Shown: positions 44,601 to 55,273 of the stretch, piece by piece
How positions within the stretch are numbered: position 1 is the first letter of the stretch
Layout of the letters: every line of letters begins with the position of its first letter
Assembly: GCA_025765595.1 (NCBI GenBank)
Contig: JAIVFH010000176.1
Location: forward strand, 1-55,857
Direction of reading: 5' to 3'
Length of the DNA stretch: 55,857 nt
DNA from: Obelidium mucronatum
Lineage: Eukaryota; Chytridiomycota; Chytridiomycetes; Chytridiales; Chytriomycetaceae
Made by a program: the position numbers and the translations under genes
Notes under the pieces: generated by a model
Database searches by the model: none
Told to the model about the DNA's origin: nothing
What the model saw: only the letters and a program-made list of their open reading frames with translations

Positions 44601-44992
44601 AGTTGGTGCAAGTGGGAACCCAACATTGGCAAGAAAAATAAAATAAAATACGATAAAATATTGGACTATGCCAAAAATGCAAAGGGGGTTGTATTTACCT
44701 AATGACAAACAGTGCAGGAGGGTCTTTGCAAAGTGTGTGGCATCAGTAGGGTCTCCAGGTTGGAGGTGTCCCAAATACCAAGATAGAAGCCTGCTTGACA
44801 CTCCCTTAGCTCCAAGTACAAACTCTTGTGAGTAAACAAAGTCCAGGATAATTTGAAATGGTGGTTGCTGGCTTTGATCTTTTTGAAAACACCATCTTTG
44901 TAAAAGTCTCTAAGACCCAGAACCTCAATGAAGTAGTTAATGCTGTAGCCACTCTCCTGAGTATCAAATCTGCCATGGGGCAAGCACATCAT
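41651..44992 (-). pseudogene. Decaying multi-exon gene for a large helical protein, unrecognised
   Basis: On the minus strand successive open blocks encode amphipathic helical sequence: PKYTKAIQDAGARDLVLFIL (~44,350), RGVDLAPSIALGKEMLAKKL (~43,960), one clean intron at 43,748-43,798, NDVWNPLNVENPSASLNFVV (~43,660), ELLEEITLCGYVRRGGHYF, MEEYLSTRHLVHQLPPPIL (42,847) and EFLEDVSNLYRAI (~42,010). Frame changes near 43,090, 42,880, 42,280 and 42,000 cannot all be explained by good splice sites, so the gene appears broken. Overall character is that of a large helical-repeat host protein, but no family is recognised. It lies wholly in the spacer, so it exists once. Confidence 0.45.
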
Positions 44993-45208
44993 GATTAGTA
45001 ACTGTGTTGAAGTTCTTTGACAGAGACGCCCTACAAATACTCCTGAAAAACAGGTTCTCCATTAAGGACAAGTCGAGATCCATTGAAGCTGAGATAGGAA
45101 TCTTGTAATACAATGGCAGATGATGGTTTCTCTGGTTGTTCTGACATGGTTGGTGTTGGCTCCAATCTCTGGTCAGTCTCGAAGATTTCCTTGCTGGTGG
45201 CAGAAAAA

Positions 45209-45258
45209 ATCGAATCTGCCAAAATGGCAGATTCGATAATCTGCCAAAATGGCAGATT
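45209..45258. repeat. Tandem pair of perfect small hairpins
   Basis: gaatctgccaaaatggcagattc (23 nt, stem gaatctgcca/tggcagattc, 3-nt loop) is followed six bases later by aatctgccaaaatggcagatt, the same hairpin again. The two could also pair with each other. No gene is attached. Confidence 0.85.
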
Positions 45259-45397
45259 CCAACTGGAACGTTGGGCTGGTGGTGGCTTGATCTCTCACTA
45301 TTTTTGGATATGGAAATCTTCCAATCAGATCCATTGCATCCAATTGCACACCACGTTTTACTGTTGGTTTCTGGCACCGTTTTATGGAACTCCTTAA

Positions 45398-45780
45398 CCC
45401 TAACCCTTAACATTTCTACCGCTTTTCACCCTCAAACAGAAAGATCTACTGAAGTCCTCAATCAAGTCATCCAGAATACCTGCGCGTTTTCTGTAACTAC
45501 CAGCAAGACAATTAGGCCTTCTGCAAATTTGCCTGCAACAATTCTTTGATAACCACTACTCGCTATACGCCATTCTTTGCAAACTCTGGTCACAATCCAG
45601 TTTTTGACCCTTCTGTAATTTGGCATCAATGAAAACTATCCTTGACAACCTTTGCCAGAACTTAAAGTTTGCTCAGGAAGGTTACACCACACAAGCTAAA
45701 AAATCTCAGTTACCGGTTCCTGAAATCAAACCCAAGGACTTGGTATTCTTGGATCACTGCAATATCAGGTTGATTCTTGA
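45398..45780 (+). pseudogene. Ty3/gypsy integrase C-terminal fragment
   Basis: ISTAFHPQTERSTEVLNQVI matches the integrase motif STAYHPQTDGQTERVNQ. Further on, in another frame, TRYTPFFANSGHNPVF matches TPFFANYGFNP, and DLVFLDHCNIR matches GDLVWLS-NI. Frame shifts between them and missing domains show a relic. Located in the spacer close to the right arm. Confidence 0.75.
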
Positions 45781-46411
45781 AATAAAATTCAATCATTTTC
45801 TTGTGAGCGCAGCGCAAAATTCGAATAGCGCTCAATTTTTTGCGCGCTCCCATCCATTTGCCCAGCCAACCCATTTGCACATTTCCTTGCCGTCGGCCAC
45901 CCACTCTTTGCGGCGCCACCAGCCTTCCACCAATCAATAGATCGAGATATTGGCTACGCATTGATATGCAGCAAAGGAGTATATCTGATGAACCTAACGC
46001 ATTCTATTTTTAGGTTGGCAACAGACTGTCGAATCAAGCAACCTCTCTAACACCATCGGCGCTCTCTAACACCATCGGCGAGCAACGTCTTTATGAAACT
46101 TTCAATAGAGACTTGAACTGTTTTTCATTAATTGACTGCAATAAATCAGTTTTATTACTATGCAAATCTTCACACATAGCTTAAGGAAATGCGTATGATT
46201 CAATCCTTCAATGAAGCCCGCTGCGTGAGAGACTTTGTAACAAAAATTCATGATGACTAGAGGGGGATTGTGGTGATTTTGGCCTAGTGCACGATTGGAT
46301 ATTGAAGAAATCCAAAAACGCGAAAATTGAATTTTGGACGAAAACTACAATAAAGAAAGGGAATCTGAAAAAGTGCAGGTAGACAAACCAACAGGGCAAA
46401 GGAATATCAAC

Positions 46412-46483
46412 TGCAGTAGCCGGGATTCGAACCCGGGTCGCATGCTTGGAAGGCAGGCATAATAACCACTATACAACTACTGC
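46412..46483 (-). tRNA. tRNA-Gly (TCC), right arm
   Basis: Mirror copy of 39,795-39,866 with the same anticodon, stem mismatch and T arm. Confidence 0.92.
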
Positions 46484-47916
46484 TGTGGTAATAAATGTGG
46501 ACAGTCAATATAAACATTAAAAAAAGCAAATGCTTAAGCAACTTGACTTGGCTTTTATTGATGTTGTATTATTGTGGTGGACAACAAAGAGAAGAAAATT
46601 TAAAAACAGTAATTAGGTGTGGGGAAGGGCATGGTGCAAGATCACCATGAAATGCAATGTTAGTTGAGGCAAATACTAAGTGGGCTTTACGTTAAAACCA
46701 ACAGTGATCAGAGCATGGTTGTGAGTTGGGGCAAGCAAGATGAATGAAAATTTAGCATTCACAATTTGTGTGGGCAGATACATTCATGATGGCCAGTTGA
46801 GGTGGTGATAGTGCTGGGTGAACACAAAATGCAATAAGGACTTTACAGGGTTCAGCATTTCCCACAAGGAGGGGCACAAGGGTTTAGACAGAGGTGGGAG
46901 AGACTTGATTCTGGTTGGGGCTGTTGTACTTTGACCAGGCTTTCGTGTGTCAGAGCAATGCATCCGCCGGCCGAGCCAAAAACCAACTGCTTTCTGTTGG
47001 ACCCAGCGTCTTTGGGTCCTTTGCTCTGCACTGGAGGTGAGTTGTAATACATTTCTGGGAACTGTCAATTGTTTATTATTAGACGTACACCTCCTTTTAA
47101 ATCCCGTTTCAACCTGTTTCACTTTTATATTCTATTTTGTCCCCTTTTCCCACCTTGCATCTTGATTACTAATTTGCTTGTCTCCAATGCTTTACAGTTA
47201 CAAAGATGGAACTGAAGCTTGGGTAGACGTGGAGTTTTCTTGTGCTTTCTTACGTAATAAACTTTGACGTTGACATGTCTGGAATTCTAAGCTTGTATAT
47301 CAATAAAGGTTAACTACCTTCAAAACTTTCTGCCCAAAACCGTTCAGGTACGGGCTGATTTTGGGAGTAAAGCATGGCACTCATTTATATTGGGGTTTTG
47401 GTTCATGGTCTGGTTATTCTGCACATGGCATGAATTTCATCTGAATTAAAGAAATACTCCAAAGACTGAAATTAAATCTGTCTACACTGCTGTATTTTTG
47501 CATTCCATGGCGGGTTTTGCAACAGAATTTCCTATAATTGTTCCGGTGTCATTCTGCCCGGTGATGCCATCCAACTCAACAACTTTCAAAGAAACTTTAA
47601 CGTTCAGTTTTGGGCCCCTCAAGTTAGTTTGTCTCAACAGGTGGTTTTGAGTCTTGCGTGATTTTCCTGTCCAAATATCAACTGGTGCTGGTGTTGGCAA
47701 AGCATTGACATGTAGGGCACTGCAGTGTGTACTCCAAACTTTACTTAACTAGTATAGTAGTGGTCCCCAATGCAATGAAACTGTCAGAAGGCACATGGTC
47801 AGGGATAGACATAATCCATTGGAGAATATGAGCAGCATACAGCTTTGCTAGAAAAAGAATGGAAGGTTGCGTCCAAGTCGGGCTATATTAAAAGTAATAG
47901 ACCCCATGACTGATGT

Positions 47917-47989
47917 GGGCGTATGGCAAAATGGTTACCGCGCTTGACTACGAATCAAGAGATTCCAGGTTCGACCCCTGGTACGCTCG
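47917..47989 (+). tRNA. tRNA-Arg (ACG), right arm, intact
   Basis: 73 nt. Acceptor gggcgta/tacgctc, A box atggcaaaatggttacc, anticodon loop ctACGaa in stem cttga/tcaag, and T arm ccaggttcgacccctgg. Its left-arm partner has lost the 3' end, so this is the only usable copy in the window. Confidence 0.92.
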
Positions 47990-48052
47990 GTTTTGGATGG
48001 CTGATTCACTTCAGAGTATTTATTCCAATTATAAAAGGCATCATCAGATGCT

Positions 48053-48124
48053 AGGTCGTACCCGGATTCGAACCGGGGTTACTGGTATCAAAAACCAGGG
48101 TGATAACCACTACACTATACAACC
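48053..48124 (-). tRNA. tRNA-Gln (TTG), right arm
   Basis: Exact mirror of 38,181-38,252. It faces tRNA-Arg tail to tail, 63 bp apart. Confidence 0.94.
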
Positions 48125-49137
48125 TGTGGTGGTCTGCCCCATGTAGCTATCTATAGCAATTTTCAAAGAGGTCACCTAATGCTTACCATATCTATTGCTC
48201 CAACTCTTGCAGCATTGCTAGGTATCACCCAATTTCTGGTGCATTTTTGAAAAAGAAACCAGTTACATCTTCAGATGAGTAGGAGAAGGTGGGATACAGC
48301 ATAGTTACATATTTGCATCATTCTGATTTTTTCCATGTTGTTCAAACCGACTCATACTCCTTCATCTAAGGTGTGCAATACTGCCCCTAAAACCTGTTTT
48401 GTGCATTTAGTCTTAAACCACTTTAGGAAAATAAAGATGCAATTGTAAATTGAAGAGCAAGCAGGTTTGGGTTGACTCATTAACAATACCCAAAAGACCT
48501 ATCAGGTCTGAATACTTACTGTGAGATGCCCAAAGTTGGATAGCACAATTTCTGAGGAAAAAGCTTTCTTACATTTCCATCAGATTTCCCTGTTATCAGG
48601 AAGACTGGTATCAGGAATGTATCTTTCTACTTACTTAACCACATCAGGTTAAATGGTTAATTTATCTCACCCAATCACTCCCAAACATACAACCGTCATC
48701 TGCCAACCAAATCTTATTGATAGTGTGCCACTGGTGTTTGAATATGGATTTGTGGTTTCATGTTTCAGAATTGAATACAGTACACTTTTATTATCAACAA
48801 TAAATACTTAGATTGGATTAGAGTGCAGTCATGCCGAGTGCACTGTGACAGGTCGGGATTGGAGTCTTTGCAGATCCTGTATTTTGCAATATATACAACT
48901 CTGGAGAAAGACTGTGAGAACATTGTTGGTGTGCAAGTGCAGGCAGGACAAGCGTGGACCAATTTGTAGATGAATCACATTTAGTTTATTGAATCTACAT
49001 ATGCTAAAGAGATGGTACAAACCTGTGAGAGCGTTGTCAATGTGCAAGTGCAGGCAGGACAACATGGACAATTTGTAGATGAATCACAAATGGCTTTTCT
49101 CACAGGTTGGTTTCTCATGTCACATTGTCAAGAACCC

Positions 49138-49647
49138 TTAAATTCCAGTGCGCCTCAAATACATTGACGCATACCGTACGCATTCCTTGAAGCGTTGCTT
49201 GATTACATCAGGATCCAAATCCTTCACACTCCCCTTAATCAAGCCCAGAGCTCCCTTGAGAGGAACAAATTTTTTCTTGGCAAGAGGCTTTGTGAAGATA
49301 GCAACCAGCATTTTTCCAGTTATTGATGTCGAAATGTTTTGTTTGGTGGTGGTCAGCTCCTTCTTCAGTGTTACAAACAGCGCCAGAGTTGCCACAGTGC
49401 ATGAGGGAAGGTTGGTTCTGCAGGTAACCAAGCCATAATAGAAAGTCATTCGACCAGAATTCAATTATTGAATAAAGTGATGATTTAGTGATGAGAATGC
49501 GTTGATGATGGTTTCCATTCAGATATTTGAGGACATCTTGTAGTCGTTCCCAAAGTTCCTGGTGTGGGGCAGGCTGAGAAGCAAGATTCAAAACTGCAAA
49601 GGATATTTCCAGCAACGTGTGGAGGAGCCATGGGAGCATTCACTGAC
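49138..49647 (-). pseudogene. Ty1/copia pol fragment, right arm
   Basis: Mirror of the left-arm fragment with the same decay (frame change before IFTKPLAKKKF) and a few substitutions (PAPH for PAPR), so both copies descend from one already dead insertion. Confidence 0.75.
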
Positions 49648-49859
49648 GTATATGCGTAGTAAGCCCCATTTCCCTACCTTCTGTGGTCTGACAGGTCCCA
49701 CCTCAAAATGCAAAAACAGTTGCCATTAGAAATTGTTTTTGACATTTGTGATCCTGCTAAACTTTTGTGCTGCCTTCCATAATTACTGCTGTTTATTGGT
49801 CCATAGTATTTTGTGAAAAACTCAACAAGTATAAGATATTAAATGGACAGTTTCACCAG

Positions 49860-49931
49860 TCCCAGATAGTATAGTGGCTAGTATCCGCCCCTGTCACGGG
49901 CGAGACCGGGGTTCAATTCCCCGTCTGGGAG
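49860..49931 (+). tRNA. tRNA-Asp (GTC), right arm
   Basis: Exact mirror of 36,379-36,450. Confidence 0.95.
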
Positions 49932-49974
49932 AAAGTTTTGTTAGGAAGTCAATCAAAAGCCACACATCTCCATA

Positions 49975-50265
49975 ATGGGGATGGTGATGTGGAGACTTTC
50001 TGTGCTGAAGGAACTTTTGACCATGCAGTGCTGTATGGCACTTGCATTGAGTGGAATGGTTGAACACTTTCCAGGCCATAATTCAACGTGGTCATTAGAT
50101 GGCACATGTATTCATCGTGATGCATCCATTGTTATCTCTTGGCATATCCCAGCATAGTGCCTATTTTTTAACCCCATTGACGTTGTAAGAGAAGATTTGC
50201 AGTGTCACAATGTGGAAACCAGCAAAATGGATTTGAATACTATAAATGAGTTGTGTTGGCATGAC
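49975..50265 (+). pseudogene. DDE_3 transposase relic, right arm
   Basis: Mirror of the left-arm relic: HFPGHNSTWSLDG, then CIHRDASIVISW, with I changed to V. The stop falls in the same place, but the following codon context differs slightly (cctatt for cccatt). Confidence 0.7.
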
Positions 50266-50709
50266 AAGCAGCCATACATTTACTTGAGTTAGGGTTTAAG
50301 GAATGACTTTCTTCAACAGATGCCCGCTATTAGGGGGTGTCACTTGTTTGGGAAATTTTTCAGAAGAAATCATGATTGCATTTTGATTGGCTAGAGCACT
50401 TTCACAAAGATTCCTTTTCACAAAAATTATTGACAAAGAAACTGTTTGTGAAAACAATCAACTCAAACATGCCAAATGGACCAACCCTAACAACAGGATA
50501 TGGTGGGTTGCGGCAACAGCCGGAACAGATGACCTTGGTAAGCGGTGTTGGTTGTAACCTGGATAACGTTGCAAGGTGGTGAGCAAAGATAGACAGTGAT
50601 GAATGGCGGCGGCGACGACTCAATTACTGAAGGATGGCAGTAATTGGGGGGATTTGCCAGTGTTATAAGGAAAATCAGAGAAAATGGAGATAGCTATAGT
50701 GGTTTACTG

Positions 50710-51906
50710 TGATTGGTTGAGAATTGGAGAGAATGTTCAAGCGCAAGAGTAGTGGGAGCACCACCAAAGGGAGTGTCAATGAACCACAAAGCAGAGTCTT
50801 ATTAGAAGATCGCAACACAGCAAACTGAAAACTGGAGAGGGTCCAAAGGATACTGAGTGTGGATCATGTGACAGTGACAACAAACTCTCCAGTGGAAATA
50901 ATGCAGGGATTGAGGAGGCTGGGAGAACAGAAGACCTACCAAAAGAGCAACCCGGAAGGAAAAATGGAAAAAGAGGATAAGATGCCCAGGAAGAATCAGA
51001 CAAAAGCTAGGAAAATGGTTCAGAAACTGGATGGGACAACCATTAACCCAGCTAACCCAGCACACAAAAGAGGAAGACACAATTAACATGAAGACAGATA
51101 AATTCACATTTGAACAGGTTGCAGGATATGGCCCAATACCAGAAGTAACACATGAATGCATCAAAAGATGTGGAGTCCAGAAGGCTGAAGGTATAAGGAG
51201 AATCATAATACAGACCTGGAAGGACTTAAGATACCAAGTAAAAGAAAAAGTTTGGAAGTACCGCAACGAAAAGACAATTGAATTTGAACTTACATGCGGA
51301 ATCACTGAAAAAGCCAAGGCAAGAAGGAGAGAGAAAGGCTCAATTAAAGAGGGACCCAGAAACAAAACCACAGATAACAATGGAACAAGGACAACCAACA
51401 ACACAAAGATCAAAAATGAAACAATATGCCAACTATGCAAAGGAGAAATGAATGCAACTGGGAGCCATAAATGCTCAGGAAGAATCAAAAAGGCGATCAA
51501 AACTTTAATTAAAGACCGAAAAGGAATTAGGAAAATGCAACCCAGCTGGACTTCAACATCAAGTAGATAAATGAATGCATACCCAAAAAGCAAAGAGCTT
51601 GAATACAAACCAAAAATGAACCAGGAACCCAGAAAACAAGGCCAGAAAACAGAGTACACCAGATACCCAAAGGAGGGTAGCACAAGAAGGAAAAAGAAAG
51701 GAAAAGAGGAAACTAGAAGAACTGCAAGACTTTGAAGACAGAGCATTCTGGGTGGAAGTAGACGGGAGGTCTACAAGGGGGGTTGGGGTGCTAGCTGTGC
51801 CTACAAGCCAGAATATGGAGTCGGGTACTGCTTCAGGAATGGGGGGAGGAATAGTAGGTCAGCAAGGTGTTTATTACAAAATACAGCCACACCAAACAAA
51901 AAAAAA
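50710..51906 (+). mobile_element. Older LINE copy (right arm), decayed
   Basis: Mirror of the left-arm old LINE. 3' end gtgtttattacaaaatacag, then an A run at 51,898-51,906. Independent damage is visible: a stop replaces the Trp codon in DRNTANWKLE, and an in-frame stop follows STSSR near 51,568. This proves divergence of the arms after duplication. Confidence 0.8.
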
Positions 51907-52122
51907 GCTTGTGTGTGTCCAGATGAGGTGACTTGGAGGCAGAATTGGTGATAGCAAGCTTGAAATCCATGTATTGGCAGCAGAAAATGGAGATGGGAAA
52001 AAGGCAGAAAAAAACAAACTTTCCATTTGCTTTGAAAGATTAATTGACATCTTGATTGCATCACGTCAGGAGAAACAAGGGGAATGAAAGTTAAATATAT
52101 ATATTGAAAATACATGTGGCAA

Positions 52123-52603
52123 GTTTCCGTGGTGTAGTTGGTTGTCAATATCATAGGTGCGACTCCAATAGAAGCAGCAGTAAGAGAGTCAACTGGACAT
52201 GTTGTTAGAATCTGTAGGCGTGCGGAGCATGGCCTTAGAGCTCTTAGGAAACACCCCTGTGTTTCAGAGTTCTGAAGGTATAAATAGGAGGAAATGTCCT
52301 TCACCGGAAAGGGGACAAACATGCGGAGAAGTGTGCGTGTGCACGATACTTCACCCTTGTTGCTTCTGCGGAAGTAAGCTCGTGCGCGAGCGACGTCCAC
52401 CGCCCCTTCCCCTGAGAGTCATAAGCTGCCTCTTAGCCATACAACATCTAGTGGCTGTGATCGTCCGGTGCTGCGTCACCTACCGATTATGATACACGTT
52501 TAAGTTCCCAGTTCTGCAAAATCAAAATTCAGGATTTCGTCAGTGCGGAGGGAAGTTTGCCCTAATTAGTATTATAAATATTAATGACTTACCAGAGTAA
52601 TAT
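52123..52603 (+). mobile_element. 456-bp insertion bracketed by tRNA-Val 5' duplication (right arm)
   Basis: The 25-bp tRNA-Val 5' copy at 52,123-52,147 precedes the insertion (52,148-52,603) and the intact tRNA starts at 52,604. Same single mismatch as on the left, so the event predates the palindrome. Confidence 0.6.
52261..52452 (-). repeat. Dispersed ~190-bp repeat, copy 3 (right arm)
   Basis: Mirror of copy 2. It ends 152 bp upstream of tRNA-Val. Confidence 0.7.
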
Positions 52604-52677
52604 GTTTCCGTGGTGTAGTTGGTTATCACACCAGTCTAACACACTGGTGGTCCCCGGTTCGAACCCGGGCGGAAACA
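52604..52677 (+). tRNA. tRNA-Val (AAC), right arm
   Basis: Exact mirror of 33,615-33,688. Confidence 0.95.
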
Positions 52678-53535
52678 TTTTGCCCTTATGTGATTCGAAA
52701 AGATAGTGTTGGTGGATATTTTTGTCCGGCATAGATCTGGCAGTCTGCGACCGACCTCCAAGGAATACTCAAGAATTATTTAAGCTAGATAAAGGCATAA
52801 TGCTGAAAACTTAAATACTAGACATGTGCCGGATTTTACCGCACATCCATCAACAATAGATAAACAATAAATAGTGATGAATTTTACAGTGTATGAGGTA
52901 AAAGTCATTATGAAATTATTTGCAATTCATATTCAAATAAAAGATCCGTCCTCTGCTTGGAAGTTCTTCAACTTCTCTTAAAAATATCCGCAAAGAAACC
53001 AACCAAGTCCCCAAAGCCGCCAAAAACCGTGTTGCCTCTTGAAAAAACCGTATTTGATGACGTGGTGCCTCTGTTTTTTCACCATGCAAGAGATTGCGGC
53101 TTGGGAAATGGTATGAAGAATATCTGAGTCAACAACGCATAACTGAAAATCACCCACTTACTTCTAAACAGGTACAAGCAAACAAGTGTCAAACCAAGAT
53201 CCCAATACATTGGCTTGGCGGCTATGATCAAAGCCAACTGGCATTGTCAGTGGATTCCATGAAGCTGAAGACCAGAAGCGCTGAACTTGCCCAGCCTGCA
53301 GATGAACAATGCGATGACAGCAATGACAACAAAAAAGCAACTGCAATCAAAACGGAAGCCTTGTTAGCAGATATTCAAGAATCTGAGGTACAAACTTCTG
53401 GAACTCACCTCAATTGCTACACCAAACAAATTGCTGGTTCTTGAGTCGCATTAAAGTATTGTTTTTTATGATTCTCGTTCATGGTGAGGTTCCTTGTGAC
53501 TGTGTTAAAAGCAACAGATCTATTGAGCACACTTC

Positions 53536-53918
53536 TGCTCGACAAACAACGAAAACTGAACCAATCACCGCCTTTACTTCCAATCCAGCAGTTGTTTCTT
53601 CTGGGGTCTCAAAACCAATAAAGGCAATAGGTTTTCCTTCTTTTGTCTTGGCAAGATGGACATGTTTTGCGTCTTTGAAGTGGGTTTGGATCATTACCGC
53701 AGTGGTGCCGGTGACAAACGGTCTGAGAAGGTCAATGTCTGGTTTTGGCCAGCCTAATACTCCTGCTCATATTATGAATTCTTTTCAAGAATTGAGGTCC
53801 ACCCAAATTTGTTATGCTCATCAAGCCTTACCTCTTTCTTAAGTTACAATAAAACCCCATTTAATTAAAAGCCAAAAAGGTTCTTGCAATCGTGAGTTCT
53901 CGAAGGGTTGCCCCCCTG
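53536..53918 (-). pseudogene. Right-arm-specific segment with an RRM-like fragment
   Basis: This 383-bp stretch has no match in the left arm. Its minus strand reads MIQTHFKDAKHVHLAKTKEG, then KPIAFIGFETPEETTAGL, which resembles the second half of an RNA-recognition motif, with AFIGF as RNP1 and a PEE-A helix, as in MRD1/RBM19-type proteins. The frame then leaves the segment into arm sequence, so it is a fragment only, perhaps one captured exon. Family call is tentative. Confidence 0.45.
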
Positions 53919-54214
53919 TCAACATTTTAGTGCTTGCTTGCTTTGGGGCAGTACGTCAAAGCTAGAGAACCAAAATAAAGGAATGAGACGGCAGAGCAAA
54001 AGCAGAGAACAGACAAAAGGTAGACACAAACCAGCTTAAAACAAGCATGAAATCCTTTGGCCCCCTTTTTGGCAGTCTAAAGTTAATTTGGGAGTTTAGG
54101 TCTAATGTGAGCATTTGATCCCATTAGCAGAACCAGAGTATCAAATGTAGAAAGTTGAAACTTACCACCCTTTGAAACAAACACAGCTAGATAGGCTGTG
54201 AAGCTATGGAACAT

Positions 54215-54724
54215 AAGGCTAACAAAAAAAAAAAGAAAGGCAATGAAAGTTTGAGCACATCCCTTACCTGCTTCATGTTTCCAAAACGCTGGAGAACCAA
54301 CGTGAGTTGTGGAGGCTGAGTTGGGACAATACTTAAGTTCTTTTTTAGATGAAATTTGTGAGGTACTTTCCAAATGAGCCATCCCCTTATATTTTCTGAA
54401 GCCATGCAGAATTAAAAAGTGCTGTAATTTATTTTATTATTTTCCCCCATTGCAAAAAATAATTTTGCTTTTTTTCCCCCCTTCCACCCGCCAACATCAC
54501 TCCAACTTGTATGGGGTGGTGGCTGCAGAATTCGGGTCATGCTGCACAGCCAATGAGCCTGCTTCCCACACGCAGAGTTTATCTGGTATATTCTATCCTC
54601 TACCCACTAACATCGCTCTAAGCGGTGGTGCAGACGTCGGGTTATGCTGCGCAGCCGGCGAGCCCGCTTCTCTAGAGTGGCGCTCGTTGGCTTTCTCTCT
54701 AACACACACACTCTCTCTATCTCT
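54215..54724. other. Right-arm-specific 510-bp insertion
   Basis: Interrupts the arm between ggaacat and ctctctctcagttcat. It contains an A run near its left end, a Ct microsatellite at its right end (54,708-54,733), and an internal imperfect duplication (gggtcatgctgcacagcc-a-gagcc at ~54,534 and gggttatgctgcgcagccgg at ~54,639). No coding potential is recognised. It could be a short retroelement or a replacement tract. Confidence 0.7.
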
Positions 54725-54982
54725 CTCTCTCTCAGTTCATTGGTGTTTCTCTCTGGATATTTGATTGCAGAAGACCTTGGAGGAACGTCTCTATTGCCGT
54801 AACTAAACTGTTAATTATTTACTCTGCTAACCATCTGCTTTAGTTTATAACAGAACTGGACTGCCCTGGATGTGTTTGCGATTGAGACGGAGTAGCTACC
54901 CATATCAATTGCAGACGGTGGGCAGCTTTGCAATCTAAGAGGCTTAGCTACCCAATTTGATCCCAAACGCTGCCTACCGCCT

Positions 54983-55273
54983 CAGGGCGGTCGCTTTCCG
55001 GGTGCTTGCACTTGAATGTTTGACTTTGTTGGATCGCAGACGGGGCGGGGTGGACTTGCGCTTTGTGCATCTTGACCCCGTTTCCTCCCTGGCCCCAAAA
55101 TCGCCGTTATTCGTAACGCCTTGCAGCCAGGGGCGGTCGCTTTCTGGGTGCTTGCGCTTGAACGTTTGACTTTGGTGGATCGCAGACGGGGCAGGGTGGA
55201 CATGCACTTGGTGCATCTTGACCCCGTTTCCTCCCCAGCCTCAAAATCGCTGTTATTGTAACGGGTTGCAGCT
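54983..55273. repeat. GC-rich ~146-bp tandem repeat, two units (right arm)
   Basis: Mirror copy of the left-arm tandem repeat with several independent substitutions and single-base gaps. Confidence 0.85.

Noticed and set aside
44489..44656. Direct repeat (aaaataaaataaaatacgataaa twice, ~142 bp apart) as a target-site duplication
   Set aside because: The repeat is low-complexity A-rich sequence and the bracketed piece shows no element ends. It could be a simple local duplication in the decaying gene.
54957..55250. Overlapping open frames on both strands across the GC-rich tandem units
   Set aside because: They are open because the units are GC-rich and repeat. The peptides are basic and low complexity and differ between arms.
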